NCBI GenBank assembly: GCA_051530055.1
Contig: CM121342.1
Location: 682,001 to 746,000, forward strand
Direction: 5' to 3'
Length of the DNA: 64,000 nt
DNA from: Neoechinorhynchus agilis
Taxonomy: Eukaryota; Acanthocephala
Shown here: piece after piece, positions 34,380-45,559 of the stretch
Layout: the number at the start of each line of letters is the position of its first letter
How positions within the stretch are numbered: the stretch's first letter is position 1
Translations under genes and position numbers: made by a program
The notes under the pieces: model-generated
Databases searched by the model: none
Seen by the model: the letters and a program-made list of their open reading frames with translations, nothing else
Told to the model about the DNA's origin: nothing

Positions 34380-35190
34380 AGAAAAACAAAGGATCACCAA
34401 AGTTCTCAGATCACTAGGCTTCCCTGAATGGGCCATCAAAATCGGTCTCAAAAAAGCAACACATAGCGGCCGTCGCAATAAGAAGGATACCACAAGCACC
34501 TCCCTCAAATACACCGGCCTTTATCACATAAGTGACACAGCGACCAGAAAACTGAGGCGCCTCAAGTACCTCGCTCCAAATCTTTTGATTTACAACAAAC
34601 GGGGCGCATCCATTGCGGGTATTCTCAAGAGAAAACCCAAACAAGAGACCAAATGAGGGATCTACAAAATTCCATGTGCAGAATGCTCAAGTGTCTACAT
34701 TGGACAAACTATGCAAGGGATCAAGAACCGCAGCATAAACAGATTTGCAGGACATTCGACAAATCCTCAGCAATCTCGAACCAATAGCAAACAACCCAGC
34801 ACAAGGTGGATTTTGAAAAAACGGCATTCCTAACCAGCGAACCGGATCTAATAAGAAGACTGATTCTTGAGGCCATTCACATCCGGGGAAGTCCAACGAT
34901 GGAAGGCAACAAATCAAACTTTACTCTGGTGCAACAAAAGTTGCGTAGCATGACGAGCAAATTAGTCGGCAACAAACCGCAAGAGGTGTGTGTGGATCGA
35001 ACCCCCACACTTCGGGTATTAGCAAACCCGCGGATCTGAGCTACATCCAAACGCGACCGACTGTGCATGCTGTTTATATTGTCTCCGCTTTAGATAGAGA
35101 CTGAAGAGGCAAGGAAAACCGTGCGAAATATTTCTCAAATAAATGAGTAACGGCAACACCGCTGACAGGATTCGCCAACGTACAATCAAA
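34380..35190 (+). mobile_element. Broken Penelope-like element, GIY-YIG part and tail
   Basis: Plus-strand reading begins LRSLGFPEWAIKIGLKKATH, continues LKYLAPNLLIYNKRGASIA, then the GIY-YIG segment YKIPCAECSSVYIGQTMQG and, after more sequence, FEKTAFLTSEPDLIRRLILE and AIHIRGSPTMEGN, the C-terminal block of Penelope-like proteins. The tail carries the tRNA-like stretch (34985-35048) and a hammerhead-like box (35101-35128). The reverse transcriptase is missing. A fossil with several breaks; its tail is almost identical to 13083-13400, so not very old. Confidence 0.75.
34985..35048 (-). other. tRNA-like sequence, second copy
   Basis: Identical to 13181-13244 on the minus strand: A-box-like TAGCTCAG, anticodon-like arm CGGGT..ACCCG, B-box-like GGTTCGATCC. 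Lies in antisense between the end of the coding part and the hammerhead-like box. Confidence 0.45.
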
Positions 35191-35194
35191 TCCA

Positions 35195-35772
35195 CCTCGA
35201 GGACAATGATATATGACAATAAAAACGTAATGTTTCTCTGATAAAAACAACAACAAAAAACTAAGAGCTAAAGCAGGATTTGGTCCATAATGTTGACAAA
35301 TGCAATGTTTCTAAACAAACGCTGAAAGAATACGTGTAATCAAGCGAGAGTTTTGATTGTTGACGTGTACATTTTTAGGCATTACAAAACATAAATATTA
35401 TTGGGGATTATTGTTAAGGCGAGCCTCGTAAGGGTTTCATCAACATTTTTTGCATGCTAGTTGCTATACCCGAACTTAACCTTTACGAGGTTCGTAGAGA
35501 ACTTCAATAAACTCTTCATTGCGAATGAAGATTTCTAAACAATAATCCTCAATAATATTTATCCCGTTAACTTCTAACATATCGACATTTACACCAAAAA
35601 AATTAAAGATTACATTCTCGTTGGTTAGAGATTTGTTGTTATTTAGGTCGCTTGTCGACGACACCCGAGAAGAGAGATCATTAAAGACGAATTCACTAAA
35701 GTCGACTGCTTGAAGTGATAATGAATGATTCGATCAGTCGAATTGTACGTTTTGAGGTTATTGCCATTTTAG
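35195..35772. other. Upstream region of CDC73
   Basis: No gene supported. A 62-codon minus-strand frame at 35476-35664 (MSSTSDLNNNKSLTNEN, then acidic) has no family. The last bases before CDC73 are a clean acceptor (attgccattttag). Confidence 0.35.
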
Positions 35773-37106
35773 ATGGATTTCCTCGAAACGATGCGCCAAT
35801 CCTATATGAAGGACTGTGAAAAAAGGTCATGGACTCAACGGGATAATTCAATTGAAATTGGTGGAAGCGTTTTTCTATTATCAATGGAAACCAATTTTGT
35901 TTCTGCATTTGGATCGCGTTTCACCGTTCGTGACATATTGCATATTTTACGGACATCCGATGAAAACCAAGGAGATTATGAGAAGATTGCTCGTTCGTCG
36001 GATCACTCAGTTATTGCAAATCGTGCAGAACGGAAAATGTTAATCGATTATTTTATCGGACGAATCGATGTTTTACCTTCGAAGCATTTGCTTTCAAGAA
36101 AGAGAAGTCTGCCAGAATTAAAAGTACCAAGGCTAAGAGCTGCGAACGCTCTTGAGTCAGAACAGAAAATCGAATTTGAACGCATTTACAATCCCATGAC
36201 TTATTGGATGCGTAGAGTATTGGAGACTCACATTCCTAAAAATTGTCAACTTGATTTTTCGTCAAATCAATTTAGCCAAGACGGCGAATACGACTGTCTG
36301 ATGGCTCAAAATGAAGACTTAAGTGAAGATATTGTCAACATTGCTGAATTTGTGCGGAAACGAACTACTAAACAGGATAATAAACCACTCAAGCCTTATA
36401 GTCGATATAGTCAAGAAAAGGTTGACCCACGAACGGCTGATGATCCAGCGATCAATGAAGCCATTCGTCTAAGTCGCATGCAAGAAAGTCAGGAATTCGT
36501 TAACCCTCTTCGTTCAGACCCAATTACGTTCAATAACGATATAGCAATCATTAGCTGTCTCATGATGATTACTATGTTTCTAAAGATACTCCGATTCCAA
36601 GGGACCTCACTAAAATTCCAATTATAATCATTCCGGTAGTCAAAAGTTCAATCTTAAGTATGTTCAACGCAAAAGATGTTCTTGGCGATTGTTTTTTTGT
36701 GCCTAATGAAGTAAAGTTGAGACAAGGAACCGCAATAACTGATGACGTTTTGATTACTCGCAAAAATCCTGATCGGCGTGAGGTCAACTATTTGCTGACC
36801 GGTAATCTAAGAGCCCTAAAGCGAGTCGATTGGGAGTTTCGTGTTGTAGCGATGTTCTGTATTGATGCTGATTGGCAATTTAGGGACTTTCCGTGGCCGA
36901 AAGTTGATCATGAAGTATTTAAGCGGGTGAAACCGTTCTATTTCAAATTTAAATCTGATCCAATTCCAAAACGGATAGCTGCACTAAAAGCAAAAATCAT
37001 TCAAGTCGACCGGGACAATCGAATTTATGACAAATTCGATATAAATGAGTTTTGGAAAAGTATTCGAGAACATATCGTACAAACTAAGCCGTATCTCATC
37101 AAATGA
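35773..37106 (+). CDS. CDC73: Parafibromin, PAF1-complex subunit CDC73
   Basis: Nuclear subunit of the PAF1 complex that works with RNA polymerase II in elongation and histone marking. Two exons: 35773-36498 and 36555-37106 (56-nt intron, phase 0). The N-terminal region aligns with human (FTVRDILHILRTSDEN, DYFIGRIDVLPSKH), the middle has LKPYSRYSQEK, and the Ras-like C-terminal domain is clear: KIPIIIIPVVKSSILSMFNA, KDVLGDCFFVPNE, RVDWEFRVVAMFC, WQFRDFPWPKV, FKRVKPFYFKF, VDRDNRIYDKF, FWKSIREHI. About 425 aa, shorter than human (531) mainly in the linker. The ATG is directly after ccattttag. Confidence 0.9.
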
Positions 37107-37109
37107 TTG

Positions 37110-38670
37110 TAAAAATTTGCACTCATTATCTAAAAATAAATTCAAACTACTCCATACGTTTTCTCAAATGCCATTTCCTTAACGATAAGCAAAGGAGCGC
37201 AGATATACGATCGCCTGAAAAAAGCTTTTGGTTGGCAGTGCAGTCGGACTATGGCTTTAACGCAGTATTTTTTGATTGGAGAATTTACTCATTTTCAATG
37301 ATAACCTTTCAACGTTGTTTGCAATTCTCTAAGCTTCACTAACATGATCACGTACCCTTTTATGGTTAAATTAGGTAAGTTTTATATTTGGTTTGTAAGT
37401 AACCGCTCTGAGATTCGTGATTTAGGCGGTGTGAGTTTAGAAACAAGCTTAAAAGGATAGCATTTGTTAGAAATACAATCGAGGATAGGTAGATGTTTGA
37501 AGACTGCCTTAAAACTAGTAGGCGCCAGTTGAGCAATAATAGAGATATAAGATATTTGAGACCTCGAAGCACAACGTGGCCAGTTGAAGTTTAAAAAAGA
37601 AAACCAAATATCTTACTTAACATTCGGAATTTTTTGTTCGAGCTCATAGAAGAAATCGGAAGATTCACGAGCGAAAATCAACCATAACTTAATTCATATA
37701 CATTTGTCTATCATTATATTTATTTCTGATGTTTAATGTGAAAAATCCTGCATTTAGGCGTACAAATCTAGGCACGGAATTGTAAGCGATATTTAATATT
37801 GGGGAGGCCGAAGTCCAACAATGTGTAATAAAAACAGCAATCAACTAATAAAATGGTCAAAATAACAACATTCAACCCGAATCTTAGTTCCATCAAGTGC
37901 TAAAAAGTTCCACGTTATGTGCAAATGTTTAGTAATGCGATCGATTATAGGCTGTTGGATCAGACCATTCGACCAAGTAAAGAGCTAGTGCTGTAAAACT
38001 TCTAGAAATTGCGTTCCGATGCCTCCCGGTAGTTCAGCGCTTCGTCGATATTATGATGCCTAAGTTAGCGACAGATTTCATCCTTTAAAGAGTTGACTCA
38101 AAGTGTGACCACTTGAGACGCGACAGATTTTTAAAAGATTCTACTGTTATTAAATGTTCACGATTTTCGCCGAAATAATGCATCTTTCGTGCGATGAGTT
38201 CTGAATTTCTCCTAATAGATCGATGCAATTTGATTGTTTTTCACATATTTCATTTATTTCTAAAGAATTCATACCTCTAGACGAATAGGAAATTTATTCG
38301 TAAGGAGGCTTGCGCATAATAGTGGGGGCTAATATTCGAATGTCAGTAATCGATCCACTTCGATGTTTTCCTCGTGGCCCACGCAAGGAATTTGGCCCAA
38401 TCATAAAGGAAATTAAATAAAGCACCAAGGAGGCGACCCAGGAATGGCAGGCGCTGTTCGTTGGAATTCCAGACTAATTTCGTTACCTTAGAATTGTACC
38501 TTTGTTAAAAGCGCGATATGCGTTAAAACGAGCAATTTTAAGCAATCTTTTTAGTTTATTCAGATCGTCTTTAATAGTTAACTTAGTAATGAACGTATAA
38601 CTTAGAATGTCGATTTTATTGAAGGTGGTAGGGGTCCCTTGATCTAAGAGTTAGAAGTAAAAAAGAAGCG
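37110..38670. other. Gene-free stretch
   Basis: No supported gene on either strand. Frames are short and stop-rich. I see no repeat that recurs elsewhere in the window. Confidence 0.4.
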
Positions 38671-38673
38671 ATA

Positions 38674-38919
38674 ATGTTGATATGGCCTCGACGTAGTTCT
38701 CAAACCCGCGTTGGCTATCGCAAAAATAGCCAAAAAAGTTCAAGCTTAGTTCATGAGGAAGAGATCCATATTCATTATGATGAAGCTGAATCTCGTGAGG
38801 GTGAGTGTGTTAAACTTCCGGTCATTGAGCTGGTAAACAACATCGATCCTTTCATAATTCCAAGAGTACCACCGGATATAACAGGCTGTTCACCGCCCTT
38901 TACGTCCGTGCTTCTATAA
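38674..38919 (+). CDS. Small hypothetical protein
   Basis: 82 codons: basic start (WPRRSSQTRVGYRKNSQ), an acidic middle (HEEEIHIHYDEAESREGE), then VKLPVIELVNNIDPFIIPRV and PPDITGCSPP. The mix of amino acids is less AT-driven than in nearby chance frames, so it may be a real gene or one exon. No family recognised, no signal peptide. Confidence 0.3.
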   Translation: MLIWPRRSSQTRVGYRKNSQKSSSLVHEEEIHIHYDEAESREGECVKLPVIELVNNIDPFIIPRVPPDITGCSPPFTSVLL

Positions 38920-38924
38920 TTACC

Positions 38925-41900
38925 CCTTCCTCATTTTCATCCCCTATCCAATAGATTAAAGACCCACTCTAAAATAGGATTAACTCATTTGAATTCCAAA
39001 GGAAAATCTTAAAAATAATCACCCTCCCTCGTATCACCGACATCAAAAGCACATTTTTAAATAAATTTCATACCACGTTTGCCTTCAACGGCGCTGAGGA
39101 AAAAATTATTCAGTACTATGCTTAAAAATAGATATTCTATTTGATGATTTTTCTCGAAAAGTAACTTTTCTCATGTTAAATCCTCGACGCGCGTGCAATA
39201 CTTTGCTCAACCACAAAGCAGAGGACTGTTTTCCCACTAAGTCACTTCTAAGGAATTCCGCAACTCGTTACATGATTACAACCTTTATGTCAAAAGCGCA
39301 CCCGCTGGCGACATTATACTTCATTTTGCATCAACAGTTTAAGATGCCTTTTGTGTGCTTAAAATCATTGTAAATCAGCTTGTCTTAAAGCCAAATCTAA
39401 TAAACAAAATGTTGCAACTGTAGACAAAATCACCCCGCTTACCCTCGAATATGTCCGTCGGCTAAAAAATACTACGAATACGGACTGTCTAAGGCGATAA
39501 AGGAATTTTTACAACCATGATCTATTTGCAAATTCACTTTCTAACCTTCGAATAATAAAGGATTCCTTCTCTACAAGAAAGGAAGTCTCAAACATCCCTT
39601 CATCTCCTTCTATAATTAAAGCAACATTCCCTCCCCCGAATATAGCATGGAATAAGGCGGCACCTGACATTGTAAATAACAACTCACTAAGCTCTCGCAC
39701 GCAAGGTCTCTTTTTTTTATTAAAACCAAGATGAAAAGCCTCCTTTTTTGGGACACGGATTTTATTATAGCAGAATTTAATAGCAAATATCTCAGGAGTT
39801 TTAGACCCTTTTTAACAACCATTTACTACACCTACCAAAATTCCCATCCTTTCATAATTATACTTACTCTTTAGACGGATTTTTCCTAAAGAAAGTTTTA
39901 CCCATGATCTGTTTCTCATATAAAGGTATAAATATCAGGGATAAAATTAATTTAAACGAAACATATATAAATCTCTTCGCCTGTCTCATATCAAAAAATC
40001 TGTCATCATCTTCGAAGGTCTCCTGCACCCTTTTGAAACTCCTGGAAACCATCTTCGATTACACCATGATTATTTTCTAAGATATGTTTTATTATACTTC
40101 AGCATGCGAACCTGAACCAAGGTGCCTACTTTGCGACGGAACTCACGTCAAACCGAAGTACTCCAATAATTTTGCCATTAAATGTACGAATGGTTTTGCT
40201 TGTTTCAATCATACGAAAAACTATTTTGAAGAAAGCCTGGAGATAATGTATTTTTAACAGCAGCAAATAACTTTAGCACTAAATTGTAAAGACCTTTAGA
40301 GTTTGTTGAAGAAATTAAGTCAAATGAAACGTTAATGTAATCGTTCTGGTGAAAAGCCAAAGCTATAAAACCTTTTGCATAAATGCAAGAATTGGTGTTT
40401 GGAAATATGAATTCATTTCCTTCAGGATGTCGATGCTTCGCGGTTACATTGACATCTTCAATGTCCATTTTCATCCCGAATTGTGGAATTGAGACAAACA
40501 AAAATCTTCATCGATGGATATAAAAAAAATTTTCTTTTATTTTTTCGGTGCCCTCTGAAGCGTCCGAGCGGACACTGTACTCGTCATTGGGCTTTGGCCT
40601 GAGGCCGGAACTTACTGTAAATTGTTTCGAGATAGAAGTGAAAGTTAGAAAGCTGTTTTTCGCAGTGAGAGTTCGTTAGCGAAAATCGATGCTCTTTTGA
40701 TGTTCTTTGAGAACTGAGCCTTACCTTAACTCACGGAGAAAAACTTTTTGCGCTCTTCGCTATCTATGATCTCGTCAATAAACACCTTACCTTGAAAGTT
40801 GCGGCGAATCCAATCGAATACAAGGCTCTTTGAATCTTTGCTAAAAACCAAAGTGAGTAAAATGTAAATATCGTTAAAATAAATCGTGCATTCATATATT
40901 AACTTCATTGAGGTTAAGTCAAGAATTTCCATCGCAAACTCTACTTATTGTACAACGCCTATGCTTTTTCGAGGCAATAAGAGTTAACGATATTTTTCAG
41001 GTCATTTCAGGTCAATGGTCTTTCAAGGAAAATAACTAAAAGATTGCTTTTTCAGACACATCAGAATATTTCATGACGGAACACCAACGCTTGAAAGGGC
41101 TTTTTCTACAGTCGTTGGACAGCATTTTATTAAAAATCAATAGAGACGTCTTGTTCGAAGAATGATATTATGGATGAGCAATAAAAAGGTTTTTCCAAAA
41201 ACAATATCTGGGAAATATTATTGCTACCATCAAAATTCGCATTCGATGCCCTACCGTGTTGAATGGAAGTTTCGAGCATCGCCGTGTCCTTATTTATTGG
41301 CAATACTTAAAGTAAGGTCAAGTAATTTAAAAATTAAATTTTATTAGAACCGTTAGAAAATCTTGTGTCCCCTTATCACAGATATTGCAACTATTTTATT
41401 TTTTGGAAGTCGGGTCAGCCGGTAACTTTTATTCAGTATCTATGTGTTGCCTTTTTACGGTTGATATCAGTGGGCTGTGTTCCCGAGGAAAATTATCAGC
41501 CGCGAAAAAGGCTACACATAGATATTTAATTTTATATTTTAGCACTGATTTTGATCACGACTTTTTAAAAAGAAACAAATCCACAGATGAATTTATTTAC
41601 TTTTAAAAATAATTTCAATTTTCTATGGTCTTTATCATAAGCACTTACTTTGAATGACTACACTCGTAGAGATCAATAAATCGTTGTTTAACAATCTCGT
41701 TTCACTTTATTCGATTAGAAAATAGTTTTACGAGGTCAAGTTTAATTCGACAAAATAGAATTTCCATATCTGATGCTTGATTTGAAGAATGCTTCATGTT
41801 TACTTCTATCGAATCGTTCACGAAGTTAACTGAACTGCAAAGCTGTACCATAAATCAGTCAATCGCTTTGGCTTGATTCGGAAAGGATTTCCGATAAGTA

Positions 41901-42335
41901 AATTTGGAATATCAAGCATTTGCGCACTCGTAAATATTTATAAATCGTATCAAAGAGTCGTTTTAGAGATTCGTTGCAACTTTTGCGTTTCTTAAATCAG
42001 ATGTCGCTGTCCTGAGTTATAACGACGAACTACTGTTCATCAAAACCGTTTCGGTATAATTAAGAAGGAATCGAAATTTCAGCTCCGACGTTGAACCGAA
42101 TTAAGATTCTTTATAAAAACTCAGTCTACTCGGCTTTCAAGTACAATAGAATTGAACTCACTTCAGCTCGATCGTTGAACTAATCGTGATCGTACAAAAA
42201 AGATAGACTCTCTCTGATATTTTCATTTACAACGTATGCACTGTCCTCGGTCTCGTGAGGGACATCCATTTCATTGATCGATGTTACATGTTTAAATAGT
42301 TCACTAAGTTCGTATTCTTTTGTAAGATCCGAATC
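38925..42335. other. Long gene-poor stretch
   Basis: More than 3 kb without a recognisable gene. Frames at 40205-40501 (minus, with RHPEGNEFIFPNTNSC) and 40726-40932 (minus, with DKSLVF-like and FIDEIIDSEERKKFF) could be exons but show no family. A short inverted pair lies at 41436-41530: atctatgtgttgcctttttac and its near complement gaaaaaggctacacatagat, 31-nt arms, a worn foldback. Confidence 0.4.
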
Positions 42336-42338
42336 CTT

Positions 42339-43062
42339 TTAATCTTTTAATATCTCCTTACAAATGTGTGAGCAATAATTGAGGCAATTCGTTAATGCAT
42401 AGACCGTAGGATCATTCAAATTTATATCATTAATGTTTACTTTGCACTGAATTTTGCATTGTCGGTGCAATCGCGTTTGGCCAGCATTATCTCTTTTCGA
42501 AAGCTTCCAAATCGATTGGATTTTAGTGGTAATCAGGTCGTTAATTCTTGGTACACTGTTAAAATTTACTGATTCGGAATTCGCGTTTGGCATTTCAGAT
42601 GTATTACTCACCGTCGGTTTCGCATCCTCGATTTAGCAACGACCTTATCGCTGGGCAGCAAGCTGAGATCTTTTTCAAATATGTTCACGTTTTGATCATC
42701 GGATAATTCATTGACGTCAGAATGAACTTCCTCAGATTCCAGGCTTTTTTGAGCTTGTGAGCAACAGATTTACCCATAACCGTCTTTGTAGAATTAGCTT
42801 CAGCTTGAATTAATTTACTACCGATTTGCTTATGAAAATCAAATTTTTCAGATCGGTCACTTAATTTTTCGTCTAATGATTTTTTGAGTTGATTTGTGCT
42901 TTTCTGATTTGTTACTTTATCCGAAAAAATTGATCCGATGAATTTCCTTATCGTCCTGGTCCAACTTTTTGAGGAAGATGCTCTTTTTTCTACTTTAATT
43001 ACCATTTGCTCTCCTTCTCCATTTATTAACGTCTGAATTTCAGGAAATGACAATTCGTTCAT
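42339..43062 (-). CDS. Unrecognised gene with an ankyrin-like tail
   Basis: Minus strand: exon from 43062 is Ser/Lys-rich (RASSSKSWTRTIRKFIGSI, then KSLDEKLSDRSEKF). A second frame follows (SLESEEVHSDVNELSDDQ, PSDKVVAKSRMRNRR) ending at a strong donor (gtgagt); a 55-nt intron leads in phase to VPRINDLITTKIQSIWKLSK and RDNAGQTRLHRQC. The last piece resembles the start of an ankyrin repeat (NAxGxTxLHRAC), but the rest of a repeat does not follow and a stop comes after CSHICKEILKD. The join between the first two parts is not solved. May be a truncated or fast-evolving nuclear protein. Confidence 0.4.
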
Positions 43063-43064
43063 GG

Positions 43065-43625
43065 TCGAAGGTTCAGATTCGATCTAGACATCGTTCTCCG
43101 TGTTTATTAATTGATAAATATACCAGATCTGATTGCTTGACGATGGAAGTTGAGGTTTTATGACCACGACAACAATTGATTGCGAAAACATTTTTATTGG
43201 ACGTATAAATATTTTGATTACACATATTTGAGTTTTGGTAAACACAAAATTAATCGATTTTCTGCGGAAAATACCAAATATAAAAGAGCGCCTATAAAAA
43301 ATTAATCGTGTACCATCTTCAATTAAATCGCAGTTATAGGCTCATGGAGAAATTATGACTGATATTTAAGCTCGTAATATCGATAGAAAAAATTCTTAAT
43401 TAATATTAAATAATGCAAAATACTGTAATGAGCACCGTGTATGTCAAAATGAAAGCATTAAAGTCACATCGTTTGCTTACAGCATTTAGAAAAAATTATT
43501 CGATTTCATCATCTTCGATGTTTCACTTCAACATCATAATTATGTCTTTATTTTGCTCGTCTTCAAATAACCGTGTATTTATAATTCATACAAAATTTAC
43601 AACCTCAATATCTTTTAAAATGCAG
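43065..43625. other. Intergenic stretch
   Basis: No gene seen; AT-rich. Confidence 0.4.
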
Positions 43626-43627
43626 TT

Positions 43628-43765
43628 TAACAACACATTTTATTTATTTTGTTTAAGAAGAGCGCCCGTGTACCTCTGGGTCCTTGTGATCACTTTAGAG
43701 TTGATGAGGGATCCGGTGTGGATGACGGATCCGGAGGGTGACGGTCGACGACGACGAGAGGTTAT
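43628..43765. repeat. Dispersed repeat with 18-bp minisatellite core, copy 3
   Basis: About 95% like the copy at 7245-7380 by eye: aacacattttatttattttg, tttaagaagagcgcccgtgt, then the 18-bp unit about twice and a ggtcgacgac end. It sits 80 nt before the foldback at 43845. Confidence 0.78.
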
Positions 43766-43844
43766 ATAATAGAGCAAAAACTTATTGCAAACTAGTTTTT
43801 TGAAATATTATGGAAAGCCTCCTTTCCCAACACCCTCATGTTTT

Positions 43845-44060
43845 ATTCCAGATTTATTATCGAACGGAAAATGGGTGTTTTATTTATTTCTTGCTTCAGA
43901 TTTTCGACGCCTTGCGTCTTCGTCAGGAAGTTTTTCTTGCCCTCCTCTGATTCCTTTTCAGATAACCGAAGAAAAGCTTCCTGACGAAGACGCAAGGCGT
44001 CGAAAATTTGAAGCAAGAAATAAATAAAACACCCATTTTCCGTTCGATAATAAATCTGGA
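43845..44060. repeat. Foldback repeat with a hammerhead-like box in each arm
   Basis: Near-perfect inverted repeat: arms of about 95 nt (tccagatttattatcgaacg on the left, its complement on the right) around a ~25-nt centre. Each arm reads outward CTGACGA, A, GACGC/GCGTC hairpin, GAAA, ATTTGAAGC (minus 43926-43902 and plus 43981-44005). In each, GCTTC before the box can pair with GAAGC after GAAA, as helix I of a hammerhead would. A single arm lies at 23705-23815. Confidence 0.8.
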
Positions 44061-44064
44061 ATTT

Positions 44065-44570
44065 TTTTTTGAAAAGAATTTCAATAGAAAATTTCAAACC
44101 ATGAACCTCGACGGGCAAAATTATGAAAATGATAGTAATATAAAGCTATGAAATGCGCGAATTGAAGAATTATTTTTACGGGCTTAGCCTCTCGTTTCTC
44201 CTTACTTCTTAACAACGGGCGGTGTTTTTCTTGTTAGACAATTCGCCCACTACAGACTCAGGAGAGGACTTTAACCGTTTTAAATCTTAATCTGCCGTTG
44301 CGCTTCCACGGCGTTTCGAACCAATTTTAAGATCGATTTAAAATGTCGTTTAACCATCGGGATCTCCTGAAATGTTTTTGTCCTTTCGATTTAAGACTGG
44401 GACTTGGGTAACATTAAGTTCTTCCAGATCAAACACCGAGGAAACCTTAATTCAAACATGTCGATATGATTCGGTTGGTTTTATTCAAAACTTTTAGTTG
44501 TTGGGTTGTTATATTCAGCGGAAAAGGTAAAAAATTATACCAAAGAATGGAGGAAAAGGTACTTTTTTGG
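44065..44570. other. Intergenic stretch
   Basis: No gene seen. A GC-richer block at 44180-44450 (with acgggcggtgt and ttccacggcg words) looks like something once functional, but I could not match it to any RNA or protein. Confidence 0.35.
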
Positions 44571-44574
44571 TGGT

Positions 44575-44775
44575 TTTACCACCCTGGATTTAAATTCACT
44601 AATTTATTTCCACGATATCTCACTTGTCGGATAATTCCGACATTTTCTCAAGGAATTTAAGTTTTTAAATATGTACTTACATATTTACAAACTTACAAAC
44701 CTCAAGAAAATGTCGGAATTATCCGACAAGTGAGATATCGTGGAAATAAATTAGTGAACTTAAATCAGGGGTGGT
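44575..44775. repeat. Foldback repeat, family 2
   Basis: Left arm ttttaccaccctggattt, then cactaatttatttccacgat, then ctcacttgtcggataattccgacattttct; the right arm is its complement, arms about 80 nt, centre about 45 nt. Inside each arm tcggataattccga is itself a small palindrome. The same left arm is at 62430-62515 with a partly decayed right arm. No coding. Confidence 0.8.
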
Positions 44776-44883
44776 AAAACTACCAAAACAAACTTTTATT
44801 TATAAGTACAAGATTGATTGCTGTTCAATTTCATGGCTAAAATTTCCTTTTTATACAGTCAATGTTCGGTTTTTAGGTACCAA

Positions 44884-45554
44884 ATGAGCATTGAAGTAAA
44901 CTCGAATATCGAAGGAAGGGGTTCTGCACCATTCGTTGAGAATTGTCCGCCTGTTGTAGTTCTTAGAGTAAAATCTCAAGAAAAAGCGAATAGATTAAAA
45001 AATGAAATGGGAAAAAGCTTAAACGGTGAATCTAAAATAGACATCAAAGTGGAAAATCAAAGGCTGAAAGTCAGAATTGAGAATGAGGAAATATGTGATG
45101 CGCAGATCCAAAAGTTGGCATCAAAGGTTGAGCTCTACACTACCGAGGATTTGAAGAGTCTTTACAAAGCCAAAGACGTTCATCACGTCGCTGTAGATGG
45201 TTCAAATTCAACTGTGAATGCATGTAAGTGTCGCTTGTTATCTTTTTTTGGGAATTGAATTCGGTTTAAGTAACGAAACCGGTTGCCCAATTGATTGCCG
45301 ATGGAGATGAGAGCGAAGATTCTTTTGATGATGATGTATGGAAGGAAGTTCTTAAATATTTAAGGTGAATTGAAAAGCATTTATAAATCGTGCAATCGAT
45401 TTTTAGTGAGGATGTTCTTGCAAGCGAAGTCCGGTATTCTCTATTCGACGCATCGGGTAATGTGGTCCAATCTAATAATGTTGTTTCTGATTCAACAAAA
45501 AGTTTAAAATCAAATGCTGGAAAATATGAAGATGATATTAATTCTTGTGAATGA
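44884..45554 (+). CDS. Unrecognised protein with an acidic tail
   Basis: Three exons, GT-AG, in phase: 44884 to about 45222, about 45271-45364, about 45406-45554. Reads MSIEVNSNIEGRGSAPFVEN, PPVVVLRVKSQEKANRLK, KIDIKVENQRLKVRIENEEI and AQIQKLASKVELYTTEDLK, then LIADGDESEDSFDDDVWKEV, LFDASGNVVQSNNVV and an acidic end. The middle looks like a small alpha/beta or coiled segment; no family recognised. The ATG is a few bases after cggtttttag. About 190 aa. No membrane helix. Confidence 0.5.
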
Positions 45555-45559
45555 AGTAC

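Noticed and set aside
34174-34380. Asp-Gly-Ser-Gly-Val repeat protein
   Set aside because: By-product of the 18-bp minisatellite read in one frame.
44180-44450. GC-richer block with acgggcggtgt, possibly rRNA or mitochondrial DNA
   Set aside because: The word is short and the flanking sequence does not follow any rRNA I know.
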